A DNA stretch of 64,000 nt from Manihot esculenta (GCF_001659605.2 NC_035178.2:3377734-3441733); one strand, 5' to 3'. Numbered from the stretch's first letter, positions 1 to 11,983 are shown. Notes: generated by a model from the sequence alone, not told the origin. Numbers and translations: made by a program.

Positions 1-445
1 AGTAGCGCATCTTACTTGGCAGATATTTGGCCAATATGGAAAATAGGTCATTATTAACAGTTGCACTAGTTGTTGGGCAATTAAAATCTGGTTAAACAAT
101 GCTCAGACTTGTTATGTTTAGTTATTTATCCCAGCAGAAAGTATAAGAAGCCAATAAATTTTCCTTTTTCCTTTGCTGCTGTTGCTACTAGTAGTATCAA
201 CTTTCTATTTCCCCTTCTCCCTTTCTTAGAGGTTATAACTTATAACTACCTCCTGGTTTCCTGTCCTTGCTATTTACCAAGTTATTCTAGCCCAGTAATT
301 TTGGCGGTGCAAGAGTTATTATGTTGGTCCAGGTGTCATAAAACTGATGAACTACTGATACAAGAAACTTTGAAAGGCATTGTTTATGTTAGAAGGATGA
401 AACTTCATCAAAGTTTACATAAACATCATTTTTGTTTTTTGCCAG

Positions 446-1642
446 GGCAAAAAGAGAGGAAGCCAAAATCAGTGCGTGGGAGAATCTGCAGAAGGCAAAA
501 GCTGAGGCAGCAATAAGGAAACTTGAGGTTCTTTTCTTCCTCCACACACAGTTTTAAGTAACTCGGCACATTTTCATCTTATAGTCAACCTTGGTGTGGT
601 AGTAAATTAATATGATTCCCGACCATGGTTTCAACTATTTCCTTTTGTCTTTTTGGTGTTGACTCCATCATGCTTTAATGCTAGTGTGGAATTTTGAGAA
701 AGTGATACCCTTAGCTGAGTGTATGTCATTGTTAGTTGCTGGAATTGGATGGGGCCAGCACGTAGGGATATTGGTAGATTTGTAAATCTCACTTTAGATG
801 ACAAAAATATGCATGATTAATCATCTTTAACCATATCCAAGGATTGATAAACAAATTAAGCGTTGAATATGGCATCATGATACCAAACTTTTGTATATGG
901 AAAAGTACAGTTCTTTTTTTTTAATTTCAATTTATTGAATTATAGTTTAGTGGATCTCACGCCCTACATCGGCAAAATTACGGAAAATAGAATTGTATAT
1001 AATAGCTTACACGAAACTACTAATTTGGGTTAACCATTTTGGGTCATGTGGAAAATAGATTCAAAAATTGTTTGGATTAGTTTAGGTTGGACTGTTACAA
1101 TTGTTATCAAAACAGGGAAAAAATTGTGCGGAGCTAGTGGACTTACAAAGAAAGTGTTACTTATGCGAGACAGGTGGACCCAATACCTGAGGATCCGGTC
1201 AATTTTATTTGGCAACTCCATTTTTTGGCACTAAATAAAATAACAAAAGAGAAAATGCAGAGTTTCATGATTGCCAGCTATGCTGTTCTATAACAAAAAG
1301 AAGGCCTACAAACTGTCTTGATTTTTTATGGATATCTTACTATCCTTGAGCCAATTGTTGTTTTGGCTCGGTATTTTGTACAAGTGTACTCCTGAGTTTT
1401 TTGTGGGATTTACAGACTTAAAATGCTTTTTTCAGATGAAGCTTGAGAAAAAGAGATCATCATCCATGGATAAAATTATGAACAAGCTTAGATCAGCTCA
1501 GAAGAAAGCCCAAGAAATGAGAACCTTGGTATTATCCAACCAGGCACACCACGTTCCCAGGACTTCTCACAAGGCTATGTCATTCCGCAGAACCCGTCAA
1601 ATGGGGTCCTTGAGCGGTTGCTTCACATGCCACGCTTTCTAG
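446..1642 (+). CDS. Remorin family protein, 3' end only (last two exons)
   Basis: Two exons are visible: 446-527 and 1436-1642. The first reads AKREEAKISAWENLQKAKAE and continues to IRKLE, the coiled-coil core of the remorin C-terminal domain. The second begins MKLEKKRSSSMDKIMNKLRS and ends GCFTCHAF-stop. Acceptors (TTTTTTGCCAG, TTTTTTCAG) and the donor GAG|GTTCTT keep the frame. Remorins are plant plasma-membrane nanodomain proteins; the Cys-containing hydrophobic C-terminal tail seen here is the usual membrane anchor and possible acylation site. The N-terminal variable region lies before base 1, so the subgroup is unclear; the long intron and basic Arg-rich tail suggest one of the larger remorins. 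About 96 codons are present. The family call is firm and the gene is partial. Confidence 0.88.
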
Positions 1643-3095
1643 TGTCTCAACTTGCCAATATTGTTGTCTTTTAATCAGCTTAACATGCCGGTAACTCCTC
1701 AAATTCCATCCTTGTTCAAGAAATTTAACATCTTCTTTTCCTAGATTGTTTACTTCGAAGTGCTTGACATGACATTCCAGTTTCCTGATCTATTGAGATG
1801 GCTAATGTTTGCCAAAATGTTGGAAAATCAGCTTTAAAATTACATATAACTGAGCTGTGTTTCCATTATCATTCACCTACATGGATACATGGTGCTACCA
1901 TTCTTCAAGATCGTTCTCTGAGTCTCTTAGGCATTTGTACATCCCTGGATATATATGGTGCATCTTGGTTTTGTAACATTTGAACTTTGAAGGCAAAAAT
2001 AATCTTCAGCCAGAAAGTTTGGCTTTGTACAAAATTACATGCAATGTATTAAAGTGTGGATTTTCCCTATAACAGGGAATAAAAATCTAAAATAACTTCT
2101 GATTGTGGTAATATGTCATGTATCTCAGTGAAGGTTTTTTAGATTCTTGATCAGGTTGAAGTGGAATTACACCTGCAGCAGAAGGCAGTGTACAGAAGCA
2201 GACAACTAATGTACAGACACTATTTTGGTGTCAATGCAGTTTTACAGGCGAGAGAAGCTGAAGTATTTCCATTAAAATTTAAGTGGCAACATGCTTGGTT
2301 GCAGCGTTCCTGGCCCAACTTATCCAGAAATTGGGCTGATAAATCTTGTGTGGTGTGTATGTATGTATGTCAGCAATTATATTTCCTCATATACTGCATT
2401 TTGCTTGGCTTCCTTCCAAGTTTAAAATAAATTCTGTAAGGAGGTCAATTACACTGAGCATTCTATTGGTTTATTGGTCAATAGAACCTCCAAATCCTGG
2501 AATTGCTATTCCATTATTTGTTTGGGCATCTTCCATAATAGGGTACCTGTGCTTGAAATAATAGTAGGATGTGCTAGTAAGAGACGGGGAGATTATGTCA
2601 TTGAATCTCAAATAAATTTAAGCATCTGTTGAGGAGCAAATCATGGAGTTTCCCGGAAAATAAACCTTGTTATATGGTGAAGACAACTATTCCCCGCAAG
2701 AAACTGGGGTTTTAGTTTCTGATACAAGTCTACTTTGGATTTCACAAATCGATAGAATGCATATATGCTCTTAAAAATAATAATCCGATAAAAAAATTTT
2801 CAACATTTTACTGCTTAATGCTTTGTTTGTTTGTCAAAGACATTGTCCTGGAACAAGCCTAGAAGAGGCGAGTGCAGCTTGAAGAAACCTCTGTTTGTCA
2901 CTGCGAGACAACAAAGATCCTAAAACGGAATGTGGGTAACAGACCGAATCACCAAAAACTTAATTCCCTACAAGCTAAATCCCTTTCCAAAGCAATTTCT
3001 CAATAGTTGAAAGTGAGACTTCGAGGGAAATGGGTGACGTGCAAATAATCTGTGGATGATTATTCTCAAAAAATCATTCAGCAGCTCCATTGTTA
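1643..3095. other. Convergent intergenic region between remorin and lipase
   Basis: This holds the remorin 3' UTR and, from the right, the lipase 3' UTR. Several AATAAA-like signals occur, for example near 2040-2085 and 2425. Open frames of 60-90 codons in it show no recognisable domain, so no gene is called. Confidence 0.5.
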
Positions 3096-6000
3096 TTAAT
3101 GTTGGTGAAGCTCTAGTTGAGGCAAGGACCCTAATCGGGCAGAATTGTTATAATCTTGAAGGACATGAGCTGATAATCCTGGAATTACCAGTCCTATTAT
3201 CCTAAAAAGTTTCATAAACCAGCCTTCTCTATAGTTCCGCCCTTTCACGCAAGGGATGATAAAACTCCTAATCAGCTCCCAAACAGCATTCAAGTTTTTG
3301 GGTATGACCCAAAATAAATTGAAGTAATTCTTGTTTGGCTCTTCCCACAAGACCTGCATCATGCCAATCAGAACAAGCCCATTCGTTAATCACTTGTTAA
3401 TAGCTTAATTAACATAATTTTTTTTCTTTAAACAAATTATTTAATCCAAGATTGAGGCAACAATCTCAACCTGTACTTCATATGAAAATATGAAAAACTG
3501 CTAGTAACACTTTTTTATACACTTTTTAAATAATTATTCTATTTTATGTAAAATAAAACCTATTCTTCGGACTGTGTAAAGTGTTACATTTTAATTTTCG
3601 ATATTTTTTTTAACGTGAACAATGTATTTGCTGTATTAATTTACCTTTTCACTAAATGTTTTATCAACTTATATATAATTTAATTAAAAATAAAAATAGA
3701 TATAAATAGCAAATTATATTCAATCTATAAATTACTGCCAATTTTAATTTATATTGTAATTTCTCATGTAATGAAAATACTTGCTATTTTGTAGTTTAAT
3801 GGCTATTAAAATAGAGAGAGAACTAACCTTCCCTTGATAGCAGCTATTGTAGTAGAGGCAAGGCCCAAAGTGCTTATACAAGAGAGTTGAATCATCATAG
3901 GGCAATCTAGGCACCATATCATTGCTATAAACAAATCTCAAATATCTGACATCATTCTTTTTCAACCCATCTTCCATGAAACTCCCAAAGAGCCTGTCCC
4001 CAACTCTTGGCTGCCCAAATGTGTACACACCTTCCATTTTGTCCAGTAACAACTCCTCTTTGTGCATGGCTAAAACACCCACAAACAATATTGCCAAAGC
4101 CCCACCCAAGCTGTGCCCTGTTACAATGAACTTTGCCTTCTCATTCTTGCTCAGTAGATCTCTCAGCACTCTTCTGATCTCGTAGTACGCATATAAACGG
4201 CCATTGGGTTGTGTAATTTCATTTGGCCAGCCATTGTTCTGTAGGCCTAGGGCATTCATAAAGCCACGGTGGATCTTACCAATGCCTTGAAGCTCGTACC
4301 AGGAGATATCAACATCTGTGCACCATGCATTTGCATCAAATGGGTTGGTGCCTCTAAATGCCACCACTATAAGGTTTGGGTCACTGTTCGTGTCTTGAAG
4401 TATGAAGGCTTTCGTTGAGGGTAGCCTCTGGTACTCTGTCAACCATTCAGAATATAGATATTCAAACTACAATTTTTCATTTTTCCTAATTTAGCAAAAT
4501 AAAAAAAAATAACAGTTGATAAAGAGCATACATTTAGAGGAAACATATTACCAACAATTACATTTTTAAGTGATTATTTAACAATTTTCGTATTATTGAC
4601 CGAAGAGTAATTGTTATATTAAATTATTATTTTCTATTAATTAATAATTATTAATACTTTTCAACCAAATGTTAGACAATCACTTTATCACTAGTATTTC
4701 TCATATACACACACAAATATTTTATTTTAAAACTCACTACTATTTTTCTTGTTTAACAAAATAGAAAAGAAGATAAGAAGATTTATGTGGTGACAAATTA
4801 ATTAAATATAGTTTAAATTATAAATCTCACTACTATAAAGATAACTTCAATGGCATTTAATTAAAATTAATCTATTGATTTATAACATATTTAATAATGG
4901 AGGCTTTATGCATTCCGTGAAAGACTTTTATTTTATTGCAAATTTCTTTTCAGTGCCTGTTATATTGCAAAATCAAAAGCTTTTTCTTTCCTTTCAAGTA
5001 ATCCCTTTTTTTTTTTGGGATAATTAAACAGGCAAGGTCATATGCACTTGCTAAAGTTAAAGATTCAAAATCATATTTGTACTACATAATCAAAATATAA
5101 AATTAATTAGATAGATTTACAATTTAGTATTTGGTTATTGCCATTATTGATAAGTCAGTCTCTATATTTTTAAAAATTTATTAAAACGTTCTTATCTTTT
5201 CTCTCCGTCAATAAAATAATATTTCCGTCTATTTCTGCCATTAAAAATATAACAAAAAACCAAATTACCCTCTTATTTTCCTCCTCCTTCTTTTTCATTG
5301 ATTCTTTCTCTTCTTCTTCTTTTTTTGTTCTTCTTTTTCTTCTTTTTCTCCTTCATCATCATCTTCTTCTTCTTTTTTAAAGAGGAGGAGAAGAATGAGA
5401 GACTATTTCATTGATAGAAAGAAACGATAAGGACATTTTAATAGATATGTGAAAAGATAATAACATTTTAATAGATTTATGAAAATGTAGGGACTGACTT
5501 ATTAATAATAGCAATATTAAATGACTAAATAAAACATTTTATTTGAGAGCAAATTGGATTTTAAAAATTTTATTTTTCATCCTTTATCTATTTTTAATAA
5601 AAAAGATGACAGAAACACTATTTTGTTGACGGAAAGAAAAGTTAATGACTTTTTAATAAATTTTTAAAAATATAGAGATTGATTTTTTAATAATGACAAT
5701 ATTTAAAAACTAAAATGTAAATCTCTCAATTAATTATTTTTAGTATTCATAAAGAGATATGTTATATATCAATATTTATATAATAGGATCGGATCCGAAT
5801 ATTGCCTGGAATTAGCTAGCAGGCAATTTTAATTAAGCTTTAGCAATTAAAAAAGCTTTACAGTAATCACATGCTGAATTAATTATATATTCCAGTTAAT
5901 TCACCCTCAATTTTTTTTTTTGAAAAAAAGAAATATATATAGGGCACACATATTAACATTATCTATAATTTAATTTATTTTATTTTAAATAGAATTCTCA

Positions 6001-7071
6001 TGTTATTATGTGTGACTTTGATTTGTAGCTTTTCTTAATAGCATTTGACAATTTAATGATCACATGGAAATTATATTTTCTTTCAATTTAATTAGAAGAA
6101 GTAATTAGATTCTTAATTAATTAGTAGCTCTTACCGTTCCAGAAGTTGTAAAATCCTAAGAATTCCATCTGCACAACAATTGAAAAAAAAAAAAAAAACA
6201 AACCCATCATTTCTGATATATACATGTAATAAAGCAAAAGATTTGCATATCTTTTATGGAAATAGTTATCTAAATTAATCTAATGTATAGGCAAGCTTTC
6301 CAAAAATTATATATAATTGGCAAAAATTGACGGTTTGGTCGGCGGTTTTCGATTCGGGAATTCGACCCCTATAATCTGGGTAGGGCTATTTACATGTGAA
6401 GTACAGTTTATGCATACTCACATTCCAGTGATCTGTAACAATGGAGTTGATGAAGGCTTCATTCTCGTATGATAATTTCGCTGCCATTAAAGCCAGAGCT
6501 GGTTTATATTTTCTTTCACCAGCTTTTATACTCCTATCTAATTCTACTCTCCGGTCAAGATTTCCCACCACCGAGGTGAACATCGCTGATGATCTATCCG
6601 GCCACGTCACTTTTCCTGCATTTAAAATCAAACCTCCATAATCACAATTAGCATTTGATTAACCCTTTTCATACTACCTCTACTGCATGCATTTGCATGG
6701 GCATAGGTCATTTAGTGCTCATTAATTTTTCATGAAATCAGTAATACTTTACCTGTCAAAAATTTCAGCATCAGCGTGAACAGCCCACCGTTGCTTGACA
6801 AAAGATTCAACCACGTCTCTATTGCATCCCCTATCTGAGCCAAGGGTTTTCTGTTATAGAGAAGAAATTTCTGAGCAACAACGGAGATGAATATAAGCCA
6901 TCGATGACTAAAATCTCTTCTCCTTTGCTCTTCTGGGCACTCAACAAATCTTCTGCTCTTTATATCAGAGGAAAATAGGAGACAAATCAGATCGAAAACA
7001 CTTGCTTCCTCTGGATCAAGCAACAACTCATTATGACAGAAAGCTTCATCATCATAGCTACCACCTGCCAT
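3096..7071 (-). CDS. OBL1-like: Class 3 triacylglycerol lipase, oil-body lipase (OBL1) type
   Basis: Five exons, read on the minus strand: 7071-6753, 6615-6422, 6168-6135, 4435-3828 and 3353-3096, giving 1413 nt and 470 aa. All introns are GT-AG and the frame closes exactly. ATG at 7071 gives MAGGSYDDEAFCHNELLLDP. The Lipase_3 core starts near residue 200 (LIVVAFRGTNPFDA). The nucleophile elbow GHSLGG puts the catalytic Ser at about 291; the Asp is probably in SNDMVPRLP (about 355) and the His in GLSAH (about 448). A hydrophobic N-terminal stretch (WLIFISVVAQKFLLY and nearby) matches the lipid-droplet-associated OBL family, whose members hydrolyse triacylglycerols in seeds, pollen and other tissues. 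The catalytic residues are intact, so it should be functional. Intron 3 (1.7 kb) carries a fold-back element. Confidence 0.9.
5109..5735. mobile_element. Fold-back (long terminal inverted repeat) element in lipase intron 3
   Basis: The stretch starting GATTTACAATTTAG near 5109 reappears inverted at the right end (about 5590-5735), including the motifs GTCAGTCTCTA / TAGAGATTGA and TTTCTCTCCGTCAA / TTGACGGAAAGAAA. A further inverted copy of the left arm lies at about 5400-5529 (ATGTAGGGACTGACTTATTA). Between the arms is a CT-rich microsatellite (about 5280-5370). No transposase is present. The structure is that of a non-autonomous TIR or MULE-like element; exact ends and target duplication are unclear because of decay. 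Confidence 0.6.
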
Positions 7072-8382
7072 GGCTTTCAAGCAATGAAAATGATGGCGTA
7101 TTGGGTAGCTACTGCTATGTATAAACTAATCTCTTGCAAATCTAGCAAAGTATGCTTTTATTTTTCATGTTTCTTAGGCATATAAAGATGGGCTAACGTA
7201 GGTGTCGTGTGTTGGAAAATGTCTGGTTTAGAAACGCGAAAGAAGAAGAACAGGTCCCTTTTACCCTCGTGGGTGGCTTTTGCCAATAATTCCAATCAGA
7301 GTTTGGCGTAGATAAGTCAAGAATCGATCTAGTTTTCCCCGTGGAAAATCATGGTGTGTGTTGCTTATGTGCAAAATGGGATAGAAATATTTTTTTTTTT
7401 AACAAAGATGCATTTATTAAAAATTTGACTTTATTACAAAAATAAAATTAACAAGAAGATATAGTTTGTATTAATACAATATATGATATATTTCAGCAGT
7501 TTCCACCCTGTTAATTTGCAAGATCAAGGCTTGACGTACAAAGAATTTGACTTATGTAATATATTTTTAGCTGTAAATATTATTATTTATTAATGTGATT
7601 AGTCATAAGTTGTGGGATTCCTTTCCCTGATGCATCTTTATTTCTAAATTAATAAAAAATTAAATTAAATGTATAATAATCTATTATTTTCTCTTCGATC
7701 CTTGCAGTTTTTATTACTTGGGCAAATTAGGAAAAGTCATGTAGGACGCTCGATCATTTTGAATGTTGAACAGATCATTTTTCTTTAAGGAAATCGTTTC
7801 ATTTTTCAATTCTAAAAGTACAGTAGTTTCAGATTAATCCATTTGTATATAAGGAGCTAGGGGAGAATTAAAATATCATTCATGGGTATATTTATTATTT
7901 ACAAGTCATGAATAATCTCCATATTCTGATCAACTCATGAAAAATAATCTCTATATTTGGTCCAACTCATTTATAAGAGCTCAACTTATTGTAAATATCA
8001 AAAAATTTTTCAAAGAAGAAAATTTTTTTCTCTTCTTTCTTATGTTAAGTCTGAAATAAAAAGACACACAAATTAAATCTAGGCCTGAATCGGCTCTTTT
8101 AATCTGATTTGCAGCTGGGCCAATACAATTAGGCCGTTGGGCTAGAAGTGATTGCAAAACTTCTTCATCCTTTCTATGGCCCATACACATTAATTTCATA
8201 TTTATACTCAACCTATGATAATTCTCATTGGTTGGAATATTGACAATTACAGATTCATTTTTTAATTCAAGAACACAGTAAGATTATAATATCTTAATAA
8301 ATTAAATTGAATATCAAAATAACATTATTGTTGGAGACGGTCATGATTTATGAGGTATGTAAACAGCAAATGAATGAAGATG
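7072..8382. other. Upstream region of the lipase gene
   Basis: AT-rich DNA between the lipase start codon and the LTR element. It should hold the lipase promoter. A minus-strand frame of 76 codons (7981-8211) has no recognisable domain. No gene is supported. Confidence 0.4.
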
Positions 8383-8387
8383 GTTTG
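8383..8387. repeat. Left target-site duplication of the LTR element (GTTTG)
   Basis: The five bases immediately before the LTR (TGATAAAT...) are GTTTG. The same five bases follow the other LTR at 15213-15217, as expected for a single integration event. Confidence 0.93.
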
Positions 8388-9087
8388 TGATAAATATTTT
8401 CCTCTTCCTGGTCCATGATAGATCTGGTTTTCTTCTGGGTCCCTTCTTGCTGGGCTCCCTGGTGGATCTCTCCATGTTCTTCTTGGTGAAGGGACCTGTA
8501 AAATAAGAAAGAATGGTCAGGGGCCTACCGGGTGTGCCCCGGCAGAGGCCCTCCGACGCTCAAGTCAGATTTTATGGCTCAGAGTGGTATATTTAGGCAA
8601 GGGTTACAGAAAGAATAAAAATGGTGTCCAGGAAGGAACAGGAAGAAGAAGAGAGCCCCCCCTGCGTGGCCTTTACCGTGATATATATATCTGTCTCTCT
8701 GCCACAATGCTAGCTGTCTTCTGCCGCCTAGCTCCGTATGTACGGATGTGTCAGGCGCCTGCTCCATGCGTAACGGCCATTAATTCTCCTCTGATACGTA
8801 TGATTCTCCTCTGATACGCATGCGGAAGGACCTACCAGCGGGACATCTTGGTCATTTTCCCCTTTCCGGGCTGGGTTGAATGGTAGGGCTGAAGTTGAGC
8901 CTGGTGAGGGCCTGATTACTGGGCCGAGAGGTTTGGGCCGGTTTGATTGAGGAGTCTAGGCGGAGTCCGGCCCTGTGACTGAGCGGGCTGGACCTGGCTC
9001 TCGAGGGGAATATTGAAGCCTTCGGATCATGGACTGTTTTCATGGGCCTGCCCTTTATACCGGGGTGAAGAAATCCAGCGATCATCA
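8388..9087 (-). repeat. 3' LTR (relative to element orientation)
   Basis: 700 bp, starts TGATAAATATTTTCC and ends GCGATCATCA on the plus strand. It is nearly identical to 14514-15212. It contains a short internal direct repeat (ATTCTCCTCTGATACG, twice, near 8780-8818) conserved in both LTRs. Confidence 0.95.
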
Positions 9088-9108
9088 ATTGCCCCTTTAT
9101 CTCCTCAG
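9088..9108 (-). other. Polypurine tract of the LTR element
   Basis: On the minus strand the sequence just before the 3' LTR is GAGGAGATAAAGGGGCAAT, a purine-rich run at the place where plus-strand DNA synthesis is primed. Together with the primer site next to the other LTR it fixes the element's orientation. Confidence 0.8.
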
Positions 9109-9729
9109 CAGTTATTCCATGACTGGTGAGGGGATAAATCTTTAAACTCTATTCATGATCGTGCGGTCTGAGAACTGGTCTTGTCGAAAGTATCCCTTTC
9201 TTGCCTTTTTATTATTTTTGCCTGAGCGTTGGACTCTTGTGTATGTTTTTTGCCCCTGAGTATTTATGGGCTGTCTTCTTTCGAGCGTTTTGCGGGCTCT
9301 TTGTTGCTTGGACCTTTCTCTAGGTCAGCTGAGTTGGTTTAGTGTGAGCGGTCAATTCTCGAGGTCGTTGCCTCTCATGATTGCCCCTGATTCTCTGTTT
9401 GGCTTTGTATTTTGGTATGCAGTTTGCTTAGGAATCGCCTTGCCTTAATTCGGTTTGTCTTATCGGGTTTACCAGTACTGCACTCGTTTTCTTGAGATCG
9501 GCATGATGCTTTGGTACTTTTGGCTGTTGTGTGAGATTAAAGTCTCTCTACCTGATGACTTGAGCTCCTTTGGGAGGTCGGAGTTTAGCTTTTTCATTTA
9601 TGGTCCCGTGCCCCAATCTTTTATGTGAGATCAGAACTATGTTCTTTATGAGTTGTTTTTGCTTGTAGCACCGGATGATCTTGGGGATTCCGGCTATTTT
9701 TGCTCCGGGAGATCTTTGAGATCTTCGCC

Positions 9730-10075
9730 GGTCTTCTACCTCAGTGAGGTCTTCTGCCTCATTGAGGTCTTCTGCCTCAGTGAGGTTTTCTGCCTCAGTG
9801 AGGTCTTCTGCCTCAGTGAGGTCTTCTGCCTCATTTAGGTCTTCTGCCTCATTTAGGTCTTCTGCCTCGGTGAGGTCTTCTGCCACAGTGAGGTCTTCTG
9901 CCTCATTGAGGTCTTCTGCCTCTTTGAGGTCTTCTGCCTCTTTTGAGGTCTTCTGCCTCATTGAGGTCTTCTGCCTCGGTGAGGTCTTCTACCTCAGTGA
10001 GGTCTTCTACCTCAGTGAGGTCTTCTGCCTCTTTAAGGTCTTCTGCCTATTTGAGGTCTTCTGCCTCATTGAGGT
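9730..10075. repeat. 18-bp minisatellite array in the LTR element
   Basis: About 19 head-to-tail copies of an 18-bp unit close to GAGGTCTTCTGCCTCAGT, with scattered substitutions and one 1-bp insertion (near 9941). Because 18 is a multiple of three and the unit has no stops, long frames run through it on both strands (minus-strand repeat EAEDLT). I regard those frames as by-products, not established proteins. Confidence 0.93.
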
Positions 10076-10462
10076 CTTCTTTTGCTAGGACCTCAGTGAG
10101 GTCTTCTTTTGCTAGGACCTCAGCGAGGTCTTCCTTTGCTAGGACCTCAGTGAGGTCTTCTTTTGTCAAGACCTCATTGAGGTCTTCTCTTGTCAAGACC
10201 TTATTGAGGTCTTCCTTTGCTAGGACCTCAGTGAGGTCTTCTTTTGTCAAGACCTCATTGAGGTCTTCTCTTGTCAAGACCTTATTGAGGTCTTCCTTTG
10301 TTAGGACCTCAGTGAGGTCTTCTTTTGTCAAGACCTTATTGAGGTCTTCCTTTGCTAGGACCTCAGTGAGGTCTTCTTTTGTCAAGACCTTATTGAGGTC
10401 TTCCTTTGCTAGGACCTCAGTGAGGTCTTCTTTTGTCAAGACCTTATTGAGGTCTTCTCTTG
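10073..10462. repeat. 27-bp minisatellite array, a longer derivative of the 18-bp unit
   Basis: About 14 copies of a 27-bp unit that shares GAGGTCTTC with the 18-bp array and adds TTTTGCTAGGACCTCAGT or TTTTGTCAAGACCTCATT. Across unit junctions the sequence GACCTCAGTGAGGTC forms a perfect short palindrome, so a transcript could form a row of small hairpins. Two alternating unit types suggest growth as a higher-order pair. The minus strand reads a 9-residue repeat (KEDLTEVLA / KEDLNKVLT). Confidence 0.93.
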
Positions 10463-10479
10463 CCAGGAGATCTTGGGGA

Positions 10480-10915
10480 CCCTGGTCTTCATGCTCCGGG
10501 AGGTCTTTTAAGATCCTCACCGGCCGTTTTTATTTTGTTTTCCCGGGAGTTCTAGGGGATCCCGGTCTTCTTTGTTTTCCCGGGAGTTCTAGGGGATCCC
10601 GGTCTTCATGCTCTGGGAGGTCTTTTAAGATCCTCACCGGCCGTTCCGGGGTGACCTCGGGGCCCCGCCGACAGTTTTTTGTTTTGTTTTCCCGGGAGTT
10701 CTAGGGGATCCCGGTCTTCATGCTCCGGGAGGCATCTTTAAGATCCTCACCGGCCGTTCCGGGGTGACCTCGGGGCCCGCCGGCAGTTTTTTGTTTTGTT
10801 TTCCCGGGAGTTCTAGGGGATCCCGGTCTTCATGCTCCGGGAGGCATCTTTAAGATCCTCGCCGGCCGTTCCGGGGTGACCTCGGGGCCCCGCCGGCAGT
10901 TTTTTTGTGCCTTCT
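10480..10915. repeat. GC-rich tandem repeat of about 112 bp
   Basis: Successive units begin TTTTCCCGGGAGTTCTAGGG, continue through GATCCCGGTCTTCATGCTCC and GATCCTCACCGGCCGTTCC, and end in GGCAGTTTTTTG. Two full units start near 10691 and 10803, preceded by rearranged partial copies. It is far more GC-rich than the flanking genome and contains many CpG sites. Confidence 0.85.
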
Positions 10916-11494
10916 TGAGGTTTTTGCACAAGATTCAGGCTCATTGGCCTTACTGTCGCTTCGTCATCTCAGCTGGTTTTGTGCCTAACTGAGGTCTTGT
11001 TCATTTTTCTGAATTTTTCTGCAAAATAAGAGCTTGCACAGAGCGTATATAACGAGAATGCTTGTTGTTAATTCAATAATATCCGTCAATAAATAATATG
11101 TCACACATGTCACTCGGTTTCATCTTTCAGATGCATGCAAGTATTAACTCATGCAATTTCAGGGATGCAATGAACAATATTTTTGCATGTGTAAATTTCT
11201 CCAGGATTTTACTTTACAAAAGCAATATGTTTAAATACATAATCCCTTTCATTAGAATATTCATGCTATTTTAACTAGCAGCGAAAACTTTTCCATTGAG
11301 CTAGTTAATTTTATTTATTTTCTCCATGACATATTAATTATTTTTCATTTATTTTATTTTATTTTTAACTGAACATTATTAATTTTAAAAACCGAAATAA
11401 TAATTCTTCTTTCCTTAATAATAGAAAACTCAAGCATTGATATGAGGGCATTCAGGACAATACTGACGCAAGGCTTATTTATTATTATTATTAT

Positions 11495-11966
11495 TTGAAA
11501 AATACGGATGCTTACCTCTCGAATCGTAGGAAGCTCCCTTCGCAGCATATCATAATCTCTTCCGGGGTTAAGTTTTTGTATATATTCAAGCTCATCATCT
11601 GAGAATGGGATTGAAGCTTGAGGCCAATGAATCCACTCAAAATGTGGGTCCTCCAATGTTTCGTGTTAAAAGAAGAGGAGAATCATTATGAACAGGACTG
11701 AGGTCATTACTCAGTACCATATCCCCAAAAGTCAAGCAACTCTCCTCCGTGGGGACTTTAAGAGCAATTTGCAACCTTCTTTTCACTGTATGTGCATTAT
11801 CGCCACGATCCACTTCCGTCCTCAAGACACAACCAGTCTTAGTCTGCACAAAAACTCGTCTCCTCCCAGCGGGTTGTTTCCCCTCCATTCTCCTGTTCTC
11901 GTGATATTCCCCACCGAGTGGGCTGTTGAAGATTGCCACTGCCATCTGGGTTTGAACTGGGCTGTC
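11495..11966 (-). pseudogene. Captured fragment of a phosphatidylinositol 4-kinase gamma (PI4K-gamma) gene
   Basis: On the minus strand a frame reads DSPVQTQMAVAIFNSPLGGE, then EGKQPAGRRRVFVQTKTGCV, then NAHTVKRRLQIALKVPTEES and SPLLLTRN. This is the N-terminal ubiquitin-like region of plant PI4K-gamma proteins. Directly after it, in another frame, comes FEWIHWPQASIPFSDDELEY followed by LRRELPTIREVSIRIFQ, which resembles the C-terminal part of the same family. The kinase core between them is missing, so this is an internally deleted copy joined out of frame inside the LTR element. No active kinase can be made from it. Family assignment rests on recalled motifs. Confidence 0.78.
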
Positions 11967-11983
11967 CCAAGCACGTAGTCCAC

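Noticed and set aside
6320..6380. A tRNA-like T-loop string (GATTCGGGAATTCGACCCC)
   Set aside because: There is no matching acceptor stem, anticodon arm or A box at the right spacing; it lies in a lipase intron.
9943..10704. A 253-codon plus-strand frame through the minisatellites (repeats of SSFARTSVR type)
   Set aside because: It is a stop-free by-product of repeat units divisible by three; it has no domain and runs antisense to the element.
11517..11520. A possible intron donor (GAG|GTAAGC) at the end of the PI4K-gamma fragment
   Set aside because: The reading VSIRIFQ after it still lines up with the family's ACLRVL segment, so it is better read as diverged exon than as a retained intron.
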